64,000 nt of DNA from Owenia fusiformis (GCA_903813345.2 CAIIXF020000001.1:932001-996000), one strand, 5' to 3'; shown: positions 23,455 to 33,592, numbered from the stretch's first letter. The notes: a model not told the origin generated them from the letters alone. Made by a program: numbers and translations.

Positions 23455-23529
23455 AGATGCCAGGATTCGAACCCGGACCGTCACAGTGACAGGCGAGGAC
23501 TTTGCCACTGTGCTACCTGGGCATTGGAT
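23455..23529 (-). tRNA. tRNA-like sequence (tRNA-Asp-related pseudogene or SINE head)
   Basis: On the minus strand an A box TAGCACAGTGG (23505-23515) and a B box GGTTCGAATCC (23463-23473) match the Pol III consensus with normal spacing. The T arm CCGGG-TTCGAAT-CCTGG pairs well. The anticodon-loop region CGCCTGTCAC resembles tRNA-Asp (GTC). A run of seven T follows, as a Pol III terminator would. The anticodon and acceptor stems do not pair properly in the standard register, although TGCC(C)AGG and CCTGGCA can pair with a bulge. I therefore think it is a degenerate tRNA or a tRNA-derived SINE head and not a working tRNA gene. Confidence 0.6.
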
Positions 23530-24757
23530 ATACATGCATGTAATTTAAGGGGATTTATTTAAACTTCTTTTTAGTAAGTCACGTGACATTCTAAATTTAG
23601 AAATCTTCGAAGAAATTTGTTTACCGGCGAACCTCTGAGCAAGTGCATGAACAATCGTCAAAATAACATCTTTATCGTGAGTATTTCTTCACAGTATTTG
23701 CTCCATTTGTTCATTATTGTATATGTTCTCATTAAAGCACAAAATATTACCAGGGACCCCAGGAACAACCTAAGATTGTGTTTTGGAGAGAGGTCCGGCT
23801 TTAACTGATTGCTACTTTTAAAGATTCTTAAAAAAGATTAGTTACCACTCAATCATTGTTTTGAAACTGTGAAAAAAGAAAAAAGAAATTTTGTAAAATT
23901 AAAACTGTTGAAGAACATTGACACTGCTCCATCTACAATGTAAATTCTTTAAAAAAACACTCACAATTCATAATATTGAAAGAACATATTCTCAGCGCTC
24001 TCTCTCCAGCTTAGTAGAAGTAGAAGTGAAAAGTACAAGTGAGATATAGTACCAAAGTGAATAACTGAGTAACCAGTGTCCAAATGCAGCATTACAGTGC
24101 CAATAGTGTCACACGGATGCTTAAAGGATCAAGAAGAAGAAAATATCACATATCCCCCCCTTTTTGGGCTCACTTCGCTTACAGTGATGCAAACACAAAA
24201 ATTAGCACCCCCTTAACAATTGCTGGCTATCTCCCTGACCATGTATTTAGTAAGATTAAACATTTATCATCATGATGCCATTGCAAATAATATTTGAATC
24301 CAAGGTGGTCATTAGCATAATTTGTCCCTCTTCTTTTACCATGTCCAATGAATATCAACCCATTGTACACAAATTACCCTCAGTGGGTGTTAAACACACC
24401 TGTTAGTTACTTTGTATTTGAAGGTGGGCATAAAATGACAAAAGGTGATTTGCCACATGATCACTAGGCCTAAAGGCTGAGGGTGTGGTGACAGTGTTCT
24501 GTTTGTTACAATAACATATCAATTCAACTTGATTTGATAAGTGCTTTTGGAAAATGGCACGTTTTATAATTGCATTCTTATAAAACTAGGAAATTATCAC
24601 TAAAAAAGAAAGCGTTTATCTACACCCTACTAGTCTATTTCTATTTCTTCACTTCCTGATTTTTTCTAAAAAAATGACAAAAAAGACAAAAAAAATGTGG
24701 ATGAATCGTAAGTCACCTGTCGAGAACTAATACTGAGAAAAATGAATGAATAAATAC
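23530..24757 (-). other. first PHACTR intron near exon 1a, no gene seen
   Basis: Unique sequence. Short frames at 23617-23808 and 24084-24275 lack family resemblance. Confidence 0.55.
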
Positions 24758-24866
24758 CGGCATCAATCTTTAAAGTATTCACAGCTTCTACTTGAGGATG
24801 TGGATCACTGGAACTACGCTCCCGCTCAATATTTGGAGAACCTTCCATTTCTGTTTTGGTCGCCAT
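24758..24866 (-). CDS. PHACTR: first coding exon of PHACTR (long isoform)
   Basis: Minus-strand ATG at 24866 (context CAGTAATGGCG) opens 36 codons: MATKTEMEGSPNIERERSSS, DPHPQVEAVNTLKIDA. The donor GCCG|GTATTT leaves phase 1; its G joins the AA of the KPWKWR exon to give Glu, keeping the frame to the RPEL exon. The ERERSSSDPHP segment resembles the R-x-R-S-x-S-D-P/T segment found near the N-terminus of vertebrate PHACTR1 and PHACTR3. An in-frame ATG seven codons upstream is open too (MSCKFSVMAT), so the exact start is uncertain. The intron to 15563 or 10123 is long and repeat-filled. Confidence 0.72.
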
Positions 24867-25278
24867 TACTGAAAATTTACATGACAAGGTGTCACAGAAA
24901 CTTTGATATGATTATTTTTGTCAAATATGAACTATTTGTCCTGTTTTTTAGATATACACCTAAGAATGATTTGTAGGAAGGATTTTCTCTAGCAATATTT
25001 TATGTGATTGTGTGGTACAATTTATATTTCACATCTAGATAGAGTCTAGTCAATTTGTAAAATAATCGTCGTGGATTAATTAGAGTGGTCTGAACGAAAT
25101 AAAACATTCCCCGGGAATGTGAACTGACCATAGCATGATCCCTCTAAACCCTAGATGCCCGGGCCTAGATGTGGGTCAATTTCATTGAAAAAAAATCACT
25201 GAAGATATTTTGAATTTCAACAATTTTGAAGTAGATTCATGTGGGAGAGTAGAACGTATTGATGGGAACTATATATAT
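24867..25278 (-). promoter_or_regulatory. putative PHACTR 5' flank and upstream region
   Basis: The 412 bases between the PHACTR start codon and the inserted LTR element. No clear TATA box is seen on the minus strand. A 17-bp dyad ACATTCC-CCG-GGAATGT lies at 25104-25120, two inverted CATTCC words of TEAD type. Assignment as promoter is by position only. Confidence 0.4.
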
Positions 25279-26959
25279 TGTGGGAAAATTTCATTTTTTG
25301 AGTTTATCCTTTTTAATTTTCCCACTGGTGCAGTTTTATGTTTAATTGGTCTATTTATGCAAGGGATAGGGAAACCCCTGCTCACAAGTGGGTATTCCAA
25401 GACAGGAAGGGGAATCCCCTCAATTGCTGCAATGCAGTGCCCCTGATTTCAAAATGTGTTAACCTGTGCCTGTGACTCATGCAATCACGTGAAGAGAAGG
25501 TAGGTCGCCATCTTGAATGAAGCAGTGTGAATTGAGGTTTGGAAGAAAATCTACAATTATCGTGCTTTGGAGTAGCCATCAGCCAGTGATTTGGGATTAG
25601 TTAAGAAGAATAAAGCGGGAAGACACACCAGGACGTTTTAGAAGGAGAAACAGGAGAGGAAACTCGAATTTTTGGGCCTAAGAGAAAGCAGCACTGATTC
25701 GGGTGAGATTTTTCCTTTTTGTTTATGTGATTTTATGGCCAGCATGCTACTAGATGCCTCTGACTGACTATAACTTTTAATTCCAAGTGTACCAGAATTT
25801 GTGACTTTATGATCAGCATGCTACTGAGATGCCTCTGACTGGTCGTAATTTCTAGTTCATTGGGTATCAAGATCTACTGTGTGTCGCCATTTTATGTCCC
25901 AGGCTTTCTAAAGTTAGTGAGATATTTGTCAGATTTAATTGAAAGCAAGAATAGCTTCATACTTCCATTCTTAAGAGTGCTGTAAAGAGATACATAGCTC
26001 AGTGTTGTCCTTGAGGAAGCAGCAAGGAACATACTGGAAGCAACCTTGCATTATAGTTAGTCCGGTTCCACCACTAGCTGTAAGGTGCAATTGAGAAACT
26101 TCCCAACACAGAGAAGTATTTTGTCAGTTGGTTTCACCGCTGACAGAAGTAGTTCCAGGAAGACTTCCATCGCATCGAGCAGTGAGGAGCCTCCCTGGAA
26201 AAGTCAAGAGCCATAGAGGCAGAGCAAGGCTAAAGAGCCAGAAGAGTCACAGTGGACTATTTTGTCAGTTGGTTTCACCACTGACAGAGATAGTTCCAGG
26301 AAGACTTCCATCGCAAAGAGCTGAACGAGGAGCCAAGTTCAAGAGGAGCCAGAAGAGCCAAGCTCAAGAGGAGCCAGGCTAAAGAGCCAAAGAGCTGAAC
26401 GAAGAGCCAGAGGAGCCAAGTTCAGAAGCAGAAGAGCCAAGCTCAAGAGGAGCGAGGCTAAAGAGCCAGAGAGCTGAACGAAGAGCCAGAGGAGCCAAGC
26501 TCAAGAGCCAGAGGAGCCAAGTTCAAGAGCCAGAGGGGCCAAGCTCAGGAGCCAGAGGAGCTGAACAAAGAGCCAGAAGAGCCAAGTCCAAGAACCAGAG
26601 GAGTCAGGAAAGAGCTAAAGAGCCATAGGAGTTGAGCCAAGTTTACGGGCCATAGGAGCCATAAAGAGGCAGAGGAGCCGAGCAAAGAGCTCAAGAGCCA
26701 TAGGAAGGAGTAAGAAAGCAGAAACGGCCACTACCAAGCTTATAAAGAGAATTTTAAAGTGACATTTTAAGCTATGAACATTGAACTGTGTTATTTTCTT
26801 GTATAGTTAGTGTGTGTTAAAATATATGTATTAAATTTGAAGCCATTTGTGACTGTCGTTTCATCCAGTCCACCAAACCAGGACTGGGCCCACAAAGAAG
26901 TATAAGGTAGAAAATTACTCATCGCTTCCAGACTATAGGCAAAAGTCCGGAACGCGACA
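25279..26959 (+). repeat. 5' long terminal repeat
   Basis: 1,681 bp. It carries a likely TATA box TATAAAG (26741-26747) and ATTAAA (26830-26835) as a poly(A) signal, which puts R at roughly 26770-26855 and leaves a short U5 ending GGAACGCGACA. The second half of U3 (about 26190-26720) is a purine-rich array of GAGCCAGAGGAGCCAAG-type words. An 84-codon frame at 26128-26382 occurs in both LTRs and is only this repeat. Confidence 0.95.
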
Positions 26960-26960
26960 T

Positions 26961-26978
26961 TGGTGGCAGCGGTGGGAT
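26961..26978 (+). other. primer-binding site (tRNA-Leu type)
   Basis: TGGTGGCAGCGGTGGGAT begins one base after the 5' LTR. It is complementary to the 3' end of metazoan tRNA-Leu species ending in ATCCCACCGCTGCCA plus CCA (from general knowledge of tRNA sequences), an 18-base match. Confidence 0.8.
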
Positions 26979-27005
26979 CAGTGAGACGATAGTACCGAGC
27001 ACAAG

Positions 27006-30000
27006 ATGGCAACATCAGACACAGATACAAGCCGAGCTATGGAGAGCAAGCTCGGAGCAGATAAAGATCAACAGAAACATGTAAAGTTAGATGGTGAGAA
27101 GACGCTGTTATTCAAAGGACAACGAGGAGGTGATTACATGACATTGGATGACACCATTCCTCTGGAAGATATGCCAACAACAGACAAGCAAAGGAGGGAC
27201 CTTCATCTGCAAAGTACTGGATATTGGTCAGGAGCAGAGCAGCAGTCGCTGCCAAATTATGCTACTCCACCTAAGGGAACTCATGGAATTAATCAGCCAA
27301 GAACTTCTACTGTGGAAGTTAGAGACAGTAAGATGGGTGAGGAATTGTCCACCCTGCAGAGAGAACTGGTGTCGCAGCAGCAACAAACCACCTTGTTGGC
27401 GAGCAATGTGAAAAAGCAGGAAGAATGGCTACATGAGCTGACGAGGGAGCAGCAGAGGTTAAAGGCAGATTTGAGCCAAGGTCTGGGCTCATTTCAAAAG
27501 GAGCTTTCCCTCGGTTTGAGCTCAATTCATGGAGCCCTACAAGCAATGGCACAGTCGTTAGAGCAATTAAAATCTTCCCCAGAAGATGTAAAGAGTAAGC
27601 ATTGTCATGTGAGCAGGCTGGACAGGATTGAAGAGGCGTCGCATGTCCACCAGGATCACATAGAGCACCCACAGAAGCCAGTTTCTCAGCAGAGCAGACT
27701 GCCGTATGAGAAAACAATAAGTACAGATGAACAGACAGTTTCAAGAAGCAGAGAAAGAAGCCCCGATGAATTTGTCCAGGCACCATTGGAGGCCAATTTT
27801 TCTAGAGTAGACCCACCAATGATGTTTGAGCCAGTCCCCGGGGAGGCGGGAGGTTGGCTGCCTCCATATTTGGTTCACGAGATACGGGTAAAGCAGGAAC
27901 AGGAAACTGCCTGTCAGCAAGATGACCCAGTACGCTCCACTTGGGAGAAAAGGACCACGTATGGAGAGCCTCCACTGCCTCCTCCTGGAAGGAGATTTCA
28001 AGCTCATCCGATGGAGGATAGGTCACATCTGGAAGGGGGGAGTAATGGCCCTGTGAAAGGAATGCAGAGGGATTCCGATCCATTGTCTTCCTACATTGAG
28101 GATAGCGAAGAGTCCAGTGGTGCTGTGCCGAAACTTACTTCTTCGAGTAGAAGAGCAGAGAAAACAGCCGTGAAAGAAAGTCCTCAGCCCAGGTACAGGC
28201 CTGAGTTGAAACAGAAGCGGCATCCAGAAGAGGGGATAGATCACAACTTAATGATGGCGAATCCACACCTGGAGCTACCATCCCACAGTTATGATAACAA
28301 GACAGCCCGAGTTACTCAAGAAGAGACAGCAACGGGAGCCATGGGGCAAAAACAAGACTGTGAGCCCGATGTGTCTCCTGATAAGAAAAGCTGCAATAAA
28401 GAAGCTTCAAATGCCCCTGAGACTTCCGCGCTAGATTCTGTTCTGCAAATGGCTCAGAAAGCTATCGAAATTTGCGGAAAAGCAGTCGAATCTCCAAACA
28501 CAGGGAAACCTACAAGGATAAAACCCACACAAACGTTTGATGGATCAAGCCCCTGGCCAGCTTACAAAGTGTATTTTCAAACATGTGTTGAAAACAATAA
28601 CTGGAATGACAAAGAGAAGGCTCAGTACTTAGCCACTAACTTAAGAGGAGATGCTCAGCAGATTGTCCTGGAGTTGGAGAGTGGCTACTGTTATGAAGAC
28701 CTACTGGAAGCCTTGGAGAAGAGGTTCGGCCCAGGTGGCAAGGCCGATGTGTATGAAGCAGAGCTGTGTTGCCGAAAGAGAAAGCCTCGAGAATCCTTAC
28801 AAAGTCTGGGGCAACATATACGACGACTGACGTCAATGGCTTATCCTGAAATGAGCCGGGATGCTCAAGATAGGCTTGCTCGTAGGAGTTTCGAGCAAGT
28901 AATTCCCGATGAGGAGCTGCGCCGAGCCATACACAGAAAGGAGCCATCAACATTAGACAAGAGCATAGAGATTGCTCTCAGAGAGGAGAGCTACCAAGAG
29001 TCCGAGAGGATAAGACAGGGGCTCAAAGGAAGGGCGAAGGAGCAGAGCATTTGCACTGTGGAAGACGATTCTGATGAAGTTGCCAAGTTGATGCAGGGAT
29101 TAAAGAAAGAATTACTGACAGAAATGAAGAATCTCTTAAAGAATGAAGAGAGCCCAAAAACTCAAATGAGAGAGGGTACGACGTATCCCTGCAGGAGCTG
29201 TGGAGAACGAGGACATTCAATGACCACTTGCTCACAAACTAAGTGTTACAATTGCAATGGATTAGGGCATATTGCCACAGCTTGTCCCAAGCCTCAGAGA
29301 CCTAGAAACGATTCAAGATTCAGTAATGTCAGTCCTATTAGGTTCTTGACCAATAACGGTGTTGACTTACAGCCTGGCAGTAGGCCAGTAGTGCGGAAAA
29401 TCCTTGCTGATGCAAAGTTTTGTGGAACTTCAATGCAGTTCCTCATTGATTCTGGAGCCATGCGAAATATGATCAGCATAGAGAGCTACAACAAAATACC
29501 ACAACATCGACGACAACATTTGAAGCCTCCGTCTCAAGTATTTCTACAAACTGATGGATCTCCCCTTTCTACATATGGCGAGATTACTGGAGAGATAAAG
29601 ATTAAAGGGAGAGCAACATTGATCACCGCAGTGGTAGCTGACATTGCTCAAGCTGGTATTCTTGGTTTAGAGTACATGTCCACCAGTGGAGCAGTAATAG
29701 ACTTCAACAAGTTGGAGATGATTTTTGATGACGAAGCAGTGCTGGAGCAATATCATGTGCAAGATGAGCAGACTCACACTACCTCCAAGAAGACGTCAGC
29801 CAAAGAGTGGAACAAGCAGATGCAGTCATCCTCGGACAGAGCCTCGCCACTTCTGCCTTTGCGAAGATCTAAGAGAAATGAGAGGAGAGTAACATTTGCA
29901 AAGGTTGTGAAACAGAACAAGAAGACAAGCTTTGACAAGAATGTGAACCAAGAACCAAGATACAGGATGAAAGAAAGAGAAAATGATAAACCAGCGACAA

Positions 30001-30404
30001 AGAACCAAAGAGAGTTTCCGGAGGGCACTGATAGTCTTACAATGACTAGGAAAAGGAGAGAGCAACTTTCCAGGTCACAACCCGGGCCAAGGACACATGA
30101 GAGAGCTCATAACAGAAATCCTCCGGGAAAGGAGTATGCTAGAGAAAGTACTCGGCACAAGGAGAATGATTTCAGGAGCTTTTCATACTACAAGGAGCCT
30201 CCTTGTATGAGCTCCTCGTACCAGAAGAATTGTCCTCCTAAGAGCTCGTCATACAAGGGAGATTTTTCCAAGAGGTCCTCACGCCAGGAAACAAGAAGTT
30301 CAATTGGCGCTCCTCTTTGGAGCATACCTAAGTCAGCGAGCAAAAGACAGAAAGACAAAGAGCCTAAGAGAGCTGATGAGCTCTTCCGTTTAAGAAGATA
30401 CTAG
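27006..30404 (+). CDS. Gag-protease polyprotein of LTR retrotransposon
   Basis: 1,132 residues, ATG at 27006 just after the primer site. Residues about 110-190 are a glutamine-rich coiled coil. Residues about 505-665 look like a retrotransposon capsid domain (FDGSSPWPAYKVYF, YLATNLRGDAQQIVLEL, LEALEKRFGPGGKADVYEAE). Two CCHC zinc knuckles, CRSCGERGHSMTTC and CYNCNGLGHIATAC, lie at about 729-760, both CX2CX4HX4C. A retropepsin-like segment has the active-site motif FLIDSGA at about 812 and GILGLEYM at about 885. The last 170 residues are Arg/Lys/Ser-rich with repeated SSSYQ/SSSYK words and no pol domain. The frame has no interruption, which suggests the protein is or was recently made. Function: packaging of element RNA into particles, with self-processing by the protease. 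Confidence 0.93.
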   Translation: MATSDTDTSRAMESKLGADKDQQKHVKLDGEKTLLFKGQRGGDYMTLDDTIPLEDMPTTDKQRRDLHLQSTGYWSGAEQQSLPNYATPPKGTHGINQPRTSTVEVRDSKMGEELSTLQRELVSQQQQTTLLASNVKKQEEWLHELTREQQRLKADLSQGLGSFQKELSLGLSSIHGALQAMAQSLEQLKSSPEDVKSKHCHVSRLDRIEEASHVHQDHIEHPQKPVSQQSRLPYEKTISTDEQTVSRSRERSPDEFVQAPLEANFSRVDPPMMFEPVPGEAGGWLPPYLVHEIRVKQEQETACQQDDPVRSTWEKRTTYGEPPLPPPGRRFQAHPMEDRSHLEGGSNGPVKGMQRDSDPLSSYIEDSEESSGAVPKLTSSSRRAEKTAVKESPQPRYRPELKQKRHPEEGIDHNLMMANPHLELPSHSYDNKTARVTQEETATGAMGQKQDCEPDVSPDKKSCNKEASNAPETSALDSVLQMAQKAIEICGKAVESPNTGKPTRIKPTQTFDGSSPWPAYKVYFQTCVENNNWNDKEKAQYLATNLRGDAQQIVLELESGYCYEDLLEALEKRFGPGGKADVYEAELCCRKRKPRESLQSLGQHIRRLTSMAYPEMSRDAQDRLARRSFEQVIPDEELRRAIHRKEPSTLDKSIEIALREESYQESERIRQGLKGRAKEQSICTVEDDSDEVAKLMQGLKKELLTEMKNLLKNEESPKTQMREGTTYPCRSCGERGHSMTTCSQTKCYNCNGLGHIATACPKPQRPRNDSRFSNVSPIRFLTNNGVDLQPGSRPVVRKILADAKFCGTSMQFLIDSGAMRNMISIESYNKIPQHRRQHLKPPSQVFLQTDGSPLSTYGEITGEIKIKGRATLITAVVADIAQAGILGLEYMSTSGAVIDFNKLEMIFDDEAVLEQYHVQDEQTHTTSKKTSAKEWNKQMQSSSDRASPLLPLRRSKRNERRVTFAKVVKQNKKTSFDKNVNQEPRYRMKERENDKPATKNQREFPEGTDSLTMTRKRREQLSRSQPGPRTHERAHNRNPPGKEYARESTRHKENDFRSFSYYKEPPCMSSSYQKNCPPKSSSYKGDFSKRSSRQETRSSIGAPLWSIPKSASKRQKDKEPKRADELFRLRRY

Positions 30405-30452
30405 AAGTTAGCAAGTGAAGACAGTTTTTTTATGTGAGGGCACATAAAAGCT

Positions 30453-30462
30453 AGAAGGGGGG
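30453..30462 (+). other. polypurine tract
   Basis: AGAAGGGGGG followed by TA, then the TGTGGG start of the 3' LTR. This is the expected plus-strand primer position. Confidence 0.85.
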
Positions 30463-30464
30463 TA

Positions 30465-32145
30465 TGTGGGAAAATTTCATTTTTTGAGTTTATCCTTTTT
30501 AATTTTCCCACTGGTGCAGTTTTATGTTTAATTGGTCTATTTATGCAAGGGATAGGGAAACCCCTGCTCACAAGTGGGTATTCCAAGACAGGAAGGGGAA
30601 TCCCCTCAATTGCTGCAATGCAGTGCCCCTGATTTCAAAATGTGTTAACCTGTGCCTGTGACTCATGCAATCACGTGAAGAGAAGGTAGGTCGCCATCTT
30701 GAATGAAGCAGTGTGAATTGAGGTTTGGAAGAAAATCTACAATTATCGTGCTTTGGAGTAGCCATCAGCCAGTGATTTGGGATTAGTTAAGAAGAATAAA
30801 GCGGGAAGACACACCAGGACGTTTTAGAAGGAGAAACAGGAGAGGAAACTCGAATTTTTGGGCCTAAGAGAAAGCAGCACTGATTCGGGTGAGATTTTTC
30901 CTTTTTGTTTATGTGATTTTATGGCCAGCATGCTACTAGATGCCTCTGACTGACTATAACTTTTAATTCCAAGTGTACCAGAATTTGTGACTTTATGATC
31001 AGCATGCTACTGAGATGCCTCTGACTGGTCGTAATTTCTAGTTCATTGGGTATCAAGATCTACTGTGTGTCGCCATTTTATGTCCCAGGCTTTCTAAAGT
31101 TAGTGAGATATTTGTCAGATTTAATTGAAAGCAAGAATAGCTTCATACTTCCATTCTTAAGAGTGCTGTAAAGAGATACATAGCTCAGTGTTGTCCTTGA
31201 GGAAGCAGCAAGGAACATACTGGAAGCAACCTTGCATTATAGTTAGTCCGGTTCCACCACTAGCTGTAAGGTGCAATTGAGAAACTTCCCAACACAGAGA
31301 AGTATTTTGTCAGTTGGTTTCACCGCTGACAGAAGTAGTTCCAGGAAGACTTCCATCGCATCGAGCAGTGAGGAGCCTCCCTGGAAAAGTCAAGAGCCAT
31401 AGAGGCAGAGCAAGGCTAAAGAGCCAGAAGAGTCACAGTGGACTATTTTGTCAGTTGGTTTCACCACTGACAGAGATAGTTCCAGGAAGACTTCCATCGC
31501 AAAGAGCTGAACGAGGAGCCAAGTTCAAGAGGAGCCAGAAGAGCCAAGCTCAAGAGGAGCCAGGCTAAAGAGCCAAAGAGCTGAACGAAGAGCCAGAGGA
31601 GCCAAGTTCAGAAGCAGAAGAGCCAAGCTCAAGAGGAGCGAGGCTAAAGAGCCAGAGAGCTGAACGAAGAGCCAGAGGAGCCAAGCTCAAGAGCCAGAGG
31701 AGCCAAGTTCAAGAGCCAGAGGGGCCAAGCTCAGGAGCCAGAGGAGCTGAACAAAGAGCCAGAAGAGCCAAGTCCAAGAACCAGAGGAGTCAGGAAAGAG
31801 CTAAAGAGCCATAGGAGTTGAGCCAAGTTTACGGGCCATAGGAGCCATAAAGAGGCAGAGGAGCCGAGCAAAGAGCTCAAGAGCCATAGGAAGGAGTAAG
31901 AAAGCAGAAACGGCCACTACCAAGCTTATAAAGAGAATTTTAAAGTGACATTTTAAGCTATGAACATTGAACTGTGTTATTTTCTTGTATAGTTAGTGTG
32001 TGTTAAAATATATGTATTAAATTTGAAGCCATTTGTGACTGTCGTTTCATCCAGTCCACCAAACCAGGACTGGGCCCACAAAGAAGTATAAGGTAGAAAA
32101 TTACTCATCGCTTCCAGACTATAGGCAAAAGTCCGGAACGCGACA
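30465..32145 (+). repeat. 3' long terminal repeat
   Basis: 1,681 bp copy of the 5' LTR at an offset of exactly 5,186 bases with no indels. Every stretch I compared was identical, so insertion must be very recent. TATAAAG is at 31927-31933 and ATTAAA at 32016-32021. Confidence 0.95.
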
Positions 32146-32428
32146 ATATGGTGGTTTTATAGTTTTATAGTTTATAGTTGTAGTTTAAGATGTACAGCTG
32201 TGATTAGATCTGTTGTGCCACTGACTCTGTAGCCCAAAAGCACTGGTCTGACTATCAAGCGAAGGAGCCCGAAGGTAACGGCCATTACCTAAATGCTCGG
32301 GGTAAATGTCGATTTCGATGTTTTAAATAGTTTCCGTAATTAAACGCAATGCTTCATGATTGAACTAAATCACCCAGGCGCATACGGCGTGGTGCATGTA
32401 ACTCGGTTCATATGTTCGTAGGGGCCAC

Positions 32429-32557
32429 GGGTCTATTTCTCCAAACTCCATAAAGTTGTGGATCCGTAAAGTTACGATTTCCGCAGATTCATCATCTGCG
32501 GAAATCGTAACTTTACGGATCCGCCTGAACTTTACGGAATTTGGAGAAATAGACCCC
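32429..32557. mobile_element. foldback element, 129-bp near-perfect hairpin
   Basis: Left arm GGGTCTATTTCTCCAAA ... GGATCCGTAAAGTTACGATT ... CCGCAGAT and its reverse complement meet around TCATC near 32490. There is a small asymmetry near CTCCATAAAGTTGTG. The ends are GGGTCTATTTCTCC and GGAGAAATAGACCC. It fits a short foldback MITE. Confidence 0.82.
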
Positions 32558-33431
32558 AGGAAGGTAACTGGGATAGTCAGGGTTTTACAGACCATGCATT
32601 TCCAGTTACTTTCCCTTTAAAAGCGGTGGAAGGTATCGTTGAACTGTAGTTCCCACGCACATATGAACAAATGATCATACTCCAGAGGTTCCCTGTCACA
32701 TAAGTCTGATTTAGTTCAAATATCAAAACATTACGTCAACTAGATAAAGCCTGGCTATAAAGTACAGCCAATAACAACACTGTACAACGTTTTTTCAGAA
32801 AGGTATTGTACAGTGTTGTTTAAACGGTGTTCTATGAACGTTGTTTCAGAAACGGTGTTGCATATATATAGTTTAATTCGATGGAAACTAAAAATATCGA
32901 AATTGACACTTACCATTCGCCATCTTGCGAAGGTAACGGCTGTTACTGACCAGTGAAAAGGTCCGAAAAAAGAACGCCAAAAGTAGCTGTCATGGAAGTT
33001 TGAACAGGAAGGCTAGCTTATTTACCAAAACTTATTCTGCAGGACTTGGACTACATCATAGGCGTAGCCAGGGGGAGGGGGATGCGCACCCCTATAACCA
33101 ATAAAAATAGAACCATTGGCACTGGCGGATCCAAAAACTAACAAGGGTGGGGGGCACATTTCAAACCACGCAGAAAAAATTCTTAGGCCCCTAAATCCAA
33201 AATTGGGCCCAAATTTTGAATTTCTTTCTGATGTGATCCGCCAGTAGTGATTATATAGAAGAAGAAGAGCTTTAAAATGATTCTATTTGAAGCTTCTAGC
33301 TCAATTTTGAAGGAATTTTCATCAAGGTTTGTAAAATTCAAAACAAAATAAAAAATCTTGCGTTGGTTCGGTTAGTTACGGTTTCACTGGTGATCAATTG
33401 GAAAGAAGACAATTGTATTCGTATTCGTACA
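32558..33431. other. intergenic, small hairpin only
   Basis: Contains a roughly 50-bp hairpin at 32773-32822 (AACAACACTGTACAACG and its inverse). A GGCGTAGCCAGGGGGAGGGG segment at 33060 looks like the edge of another repeat. No gene seen. Confidence 0.55.
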
Positions 33432-33592
33432 ACCGGTGCCCCCCCCAGGAATTATGGTCCCCTTTCTTAGCGGCCCTTACCGGCCCTGATTGTGTAAAAG
33501 ATAATGAGGGAAAGAGTTGTATTTAGGTCACCATATAAATCAATGGAGAGTAGGACCATAATTTGATAGGACCTCCTACTTTTTTACACCTG
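33432..33592. mobile_element. ACCGGTG-ended MITE, copy 1
   Basis: Starts ACCGGTGCC and ends TTTTTTACACCTGG. It matches the element nested in the Tc1 transposon at 53218-53391 in reverse orientation across its length (ATTATGGTCC, AGCGGCCCTTACCGGCCCTG, GAAAGAGTTG, CCATATAAATCAAT, GGACCATAATTTGATAGGAC, CTCCTAC). Confidence 0.8.

Larger units (their letters stand above)
25275..32149 (+). mobile_element. complete gag-protease-only LTR retrotransposon
   Basis: LTR at 25279-26959, internal region 26960-30464, LTR at 30465-32145. The LTRs start TGTGGG and end GCGACA (TG...CA). Both are 1,681 bp and I found no mismatch by reading them side by side. The flanking ATAT on each side (25275-25278, 32146-32149) fits a 4-bp target duplication, though ATAT is low-complexity. 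The internal part has a primer-binding site, one 1,132-codon ORF ending only 60 bases before the second LTR, and a polypurine tract. No reverse transcriptase, RNase H or integrase is present. It therefore needs enzymes in trans and is a non-autonomous element that keeps its own gag and protease (TR-GAG-like). Gag features suggest the Ty3/gypsy side, but that is inference. Confidence 0.93.

Noticed and set aside
26128-26382. 84-codon frame repeated at 31314-31568
   Set aside because: It is part of the LTR GAGCC repeat and identical because the LTRs are identical.
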